Assembly: GCA_965248255.1 (NCBI GenBank)
Contig: CBDFIW010000003.1
Location: 2,170,001-2,234,000 of the forward strand
Direction of reading: 5' to 3'
Length of the DNA stretch: 64,000 bases
Source: JAKZVK01 sp965248255
GTDB lineage: Bacteria > Acidobacteriota > Terriglobia > Bryobacterales > UBA6623
Both the position numbers and the translations under genes were made by a program. The stretch's first letter is position 1. The number at the start of each line of letters is the position of its first letter. Of this stretch, positions 63,877-64,000 are shown piece after piece. The notes beneath the pieces were generated by a model that did no database searches, was not told the DNA's origin, and saw only the letters and a program-made list of their open reading frames with translations.

Positions 63877-63882
63877 CACTAA

Positions 63883-64000
63883 TCCCTTCCTCACTCTTCC
63901 GTGTGTGCCCACCAGACCACATGGCCGAGGGTGTGGTGATCGTCGGTGAGCAGCCGGGGCTTCTGCCTCTACTGGTCAGTGTCCCCTGAGGACTCGGTGG
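63883..64000. other. Window end, no gene recognised
   Basis: Short end piece without a recognisable coding sequence; the promoter side of the zinc-ribbon gene would lie here. Confidence 0.3.

Noticed and set aside
63499..63882. 127-codon plus-strand frame near the window end
   Set aside because: The opposite strand gives a coherent two-CxxC zinc ribbon with a start and stop, while the plus frame shows no known motif.

Overview
The window is bacterial and GC-rich. It holds ordinary chromosomal genes broken up by an unusually dense load of mobile elements. The lineage cannot be fixed from one window. A DUF1592/DUF1588-type cytochrome protein with its DUF1552 partner, many Tat- or lipoprotein-exported enzymes, a pyrR-pyrB-pyrC cluster, and a remnant of the widespread 'LGEGGMGVVYKA' Ser/Thr-kinase N-terminus point to an Acidobacteriota- or Planctomycetota-like environmental bacterium (inference). 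No rRNA, tRNA or CRISPR array was recognised.

Layout. 1-5.6 kb: 5'-truncated DUF1592 protein, a PIN/RHH toxin-antitoxin pair and a DUF1552 protein. 5.6-11 kb: a group II intron whose reverse transcriptase has YAGD instead of YADD, the 3' exon of a gamma-glutamyltransferase gene, and a decayed tyrosine recombinase/IS91 element. 11.5-16 kb: MFS transporter, exported phosphodiesterase-type hydrolase and zinc alcohol dehydrogenase. 16-21 kb: IS1380 debris and a sulfatase-fold membrane protein cut by an IS630 element that is itself cut by an IS1595 element. 21-29.5 kb: a decayed quinoprotein (PQQ) dehydrogenase module (dehydrogenase, periplasmic binding protein, cytochrome c-DinB fusion) with a TIR-domain gene in the middle. 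29.8-36.5 kb: LamG/He_PIG protein, 2OG-Fe(II) oxygenase, amidohydrolase and an internally deleted TIM-barrel isomerase. 37-45 kb: IS3, IS630, IS110 and a degraded group II intron around a few secreted proteins. 45-57.7 kb: mostly intact housekeeping and metabolic genes (N-acyl-D-amino-acid deacylase-like, larB, DUF192, pyrR-pyrB-pyrC, SelA-like PLP enzyme, RlmD-type methyltransferase, SAM methyltransferase, glycine-zipper protein). 57.8-64 kb: a second mobile cluster.

The most notable element is a 2,967-bp IS1595-type transposon (58205-61171) with perfect terminal inverted repeats. It carries, in one overlapping operon, transposase, a DNA methyltransferase with DPPY motif, an HNH nuclease and a small basic protein: a type II restriction-modification system travelling as transposon passenger. 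The second theme is an IS630-family element present in six near-identical 1,094-bp copies. All six sit in a TA duplication within the sequence CCTA; two fall exactly in the TAA stop codons of neighbouring genes. Removing the elements in silico restores open frames at two split genes, so those disruptions are recent. A TIR protein with an unfamiliar C-terminal domain (24655-26022) is a candidate uncharacterised immune effector.
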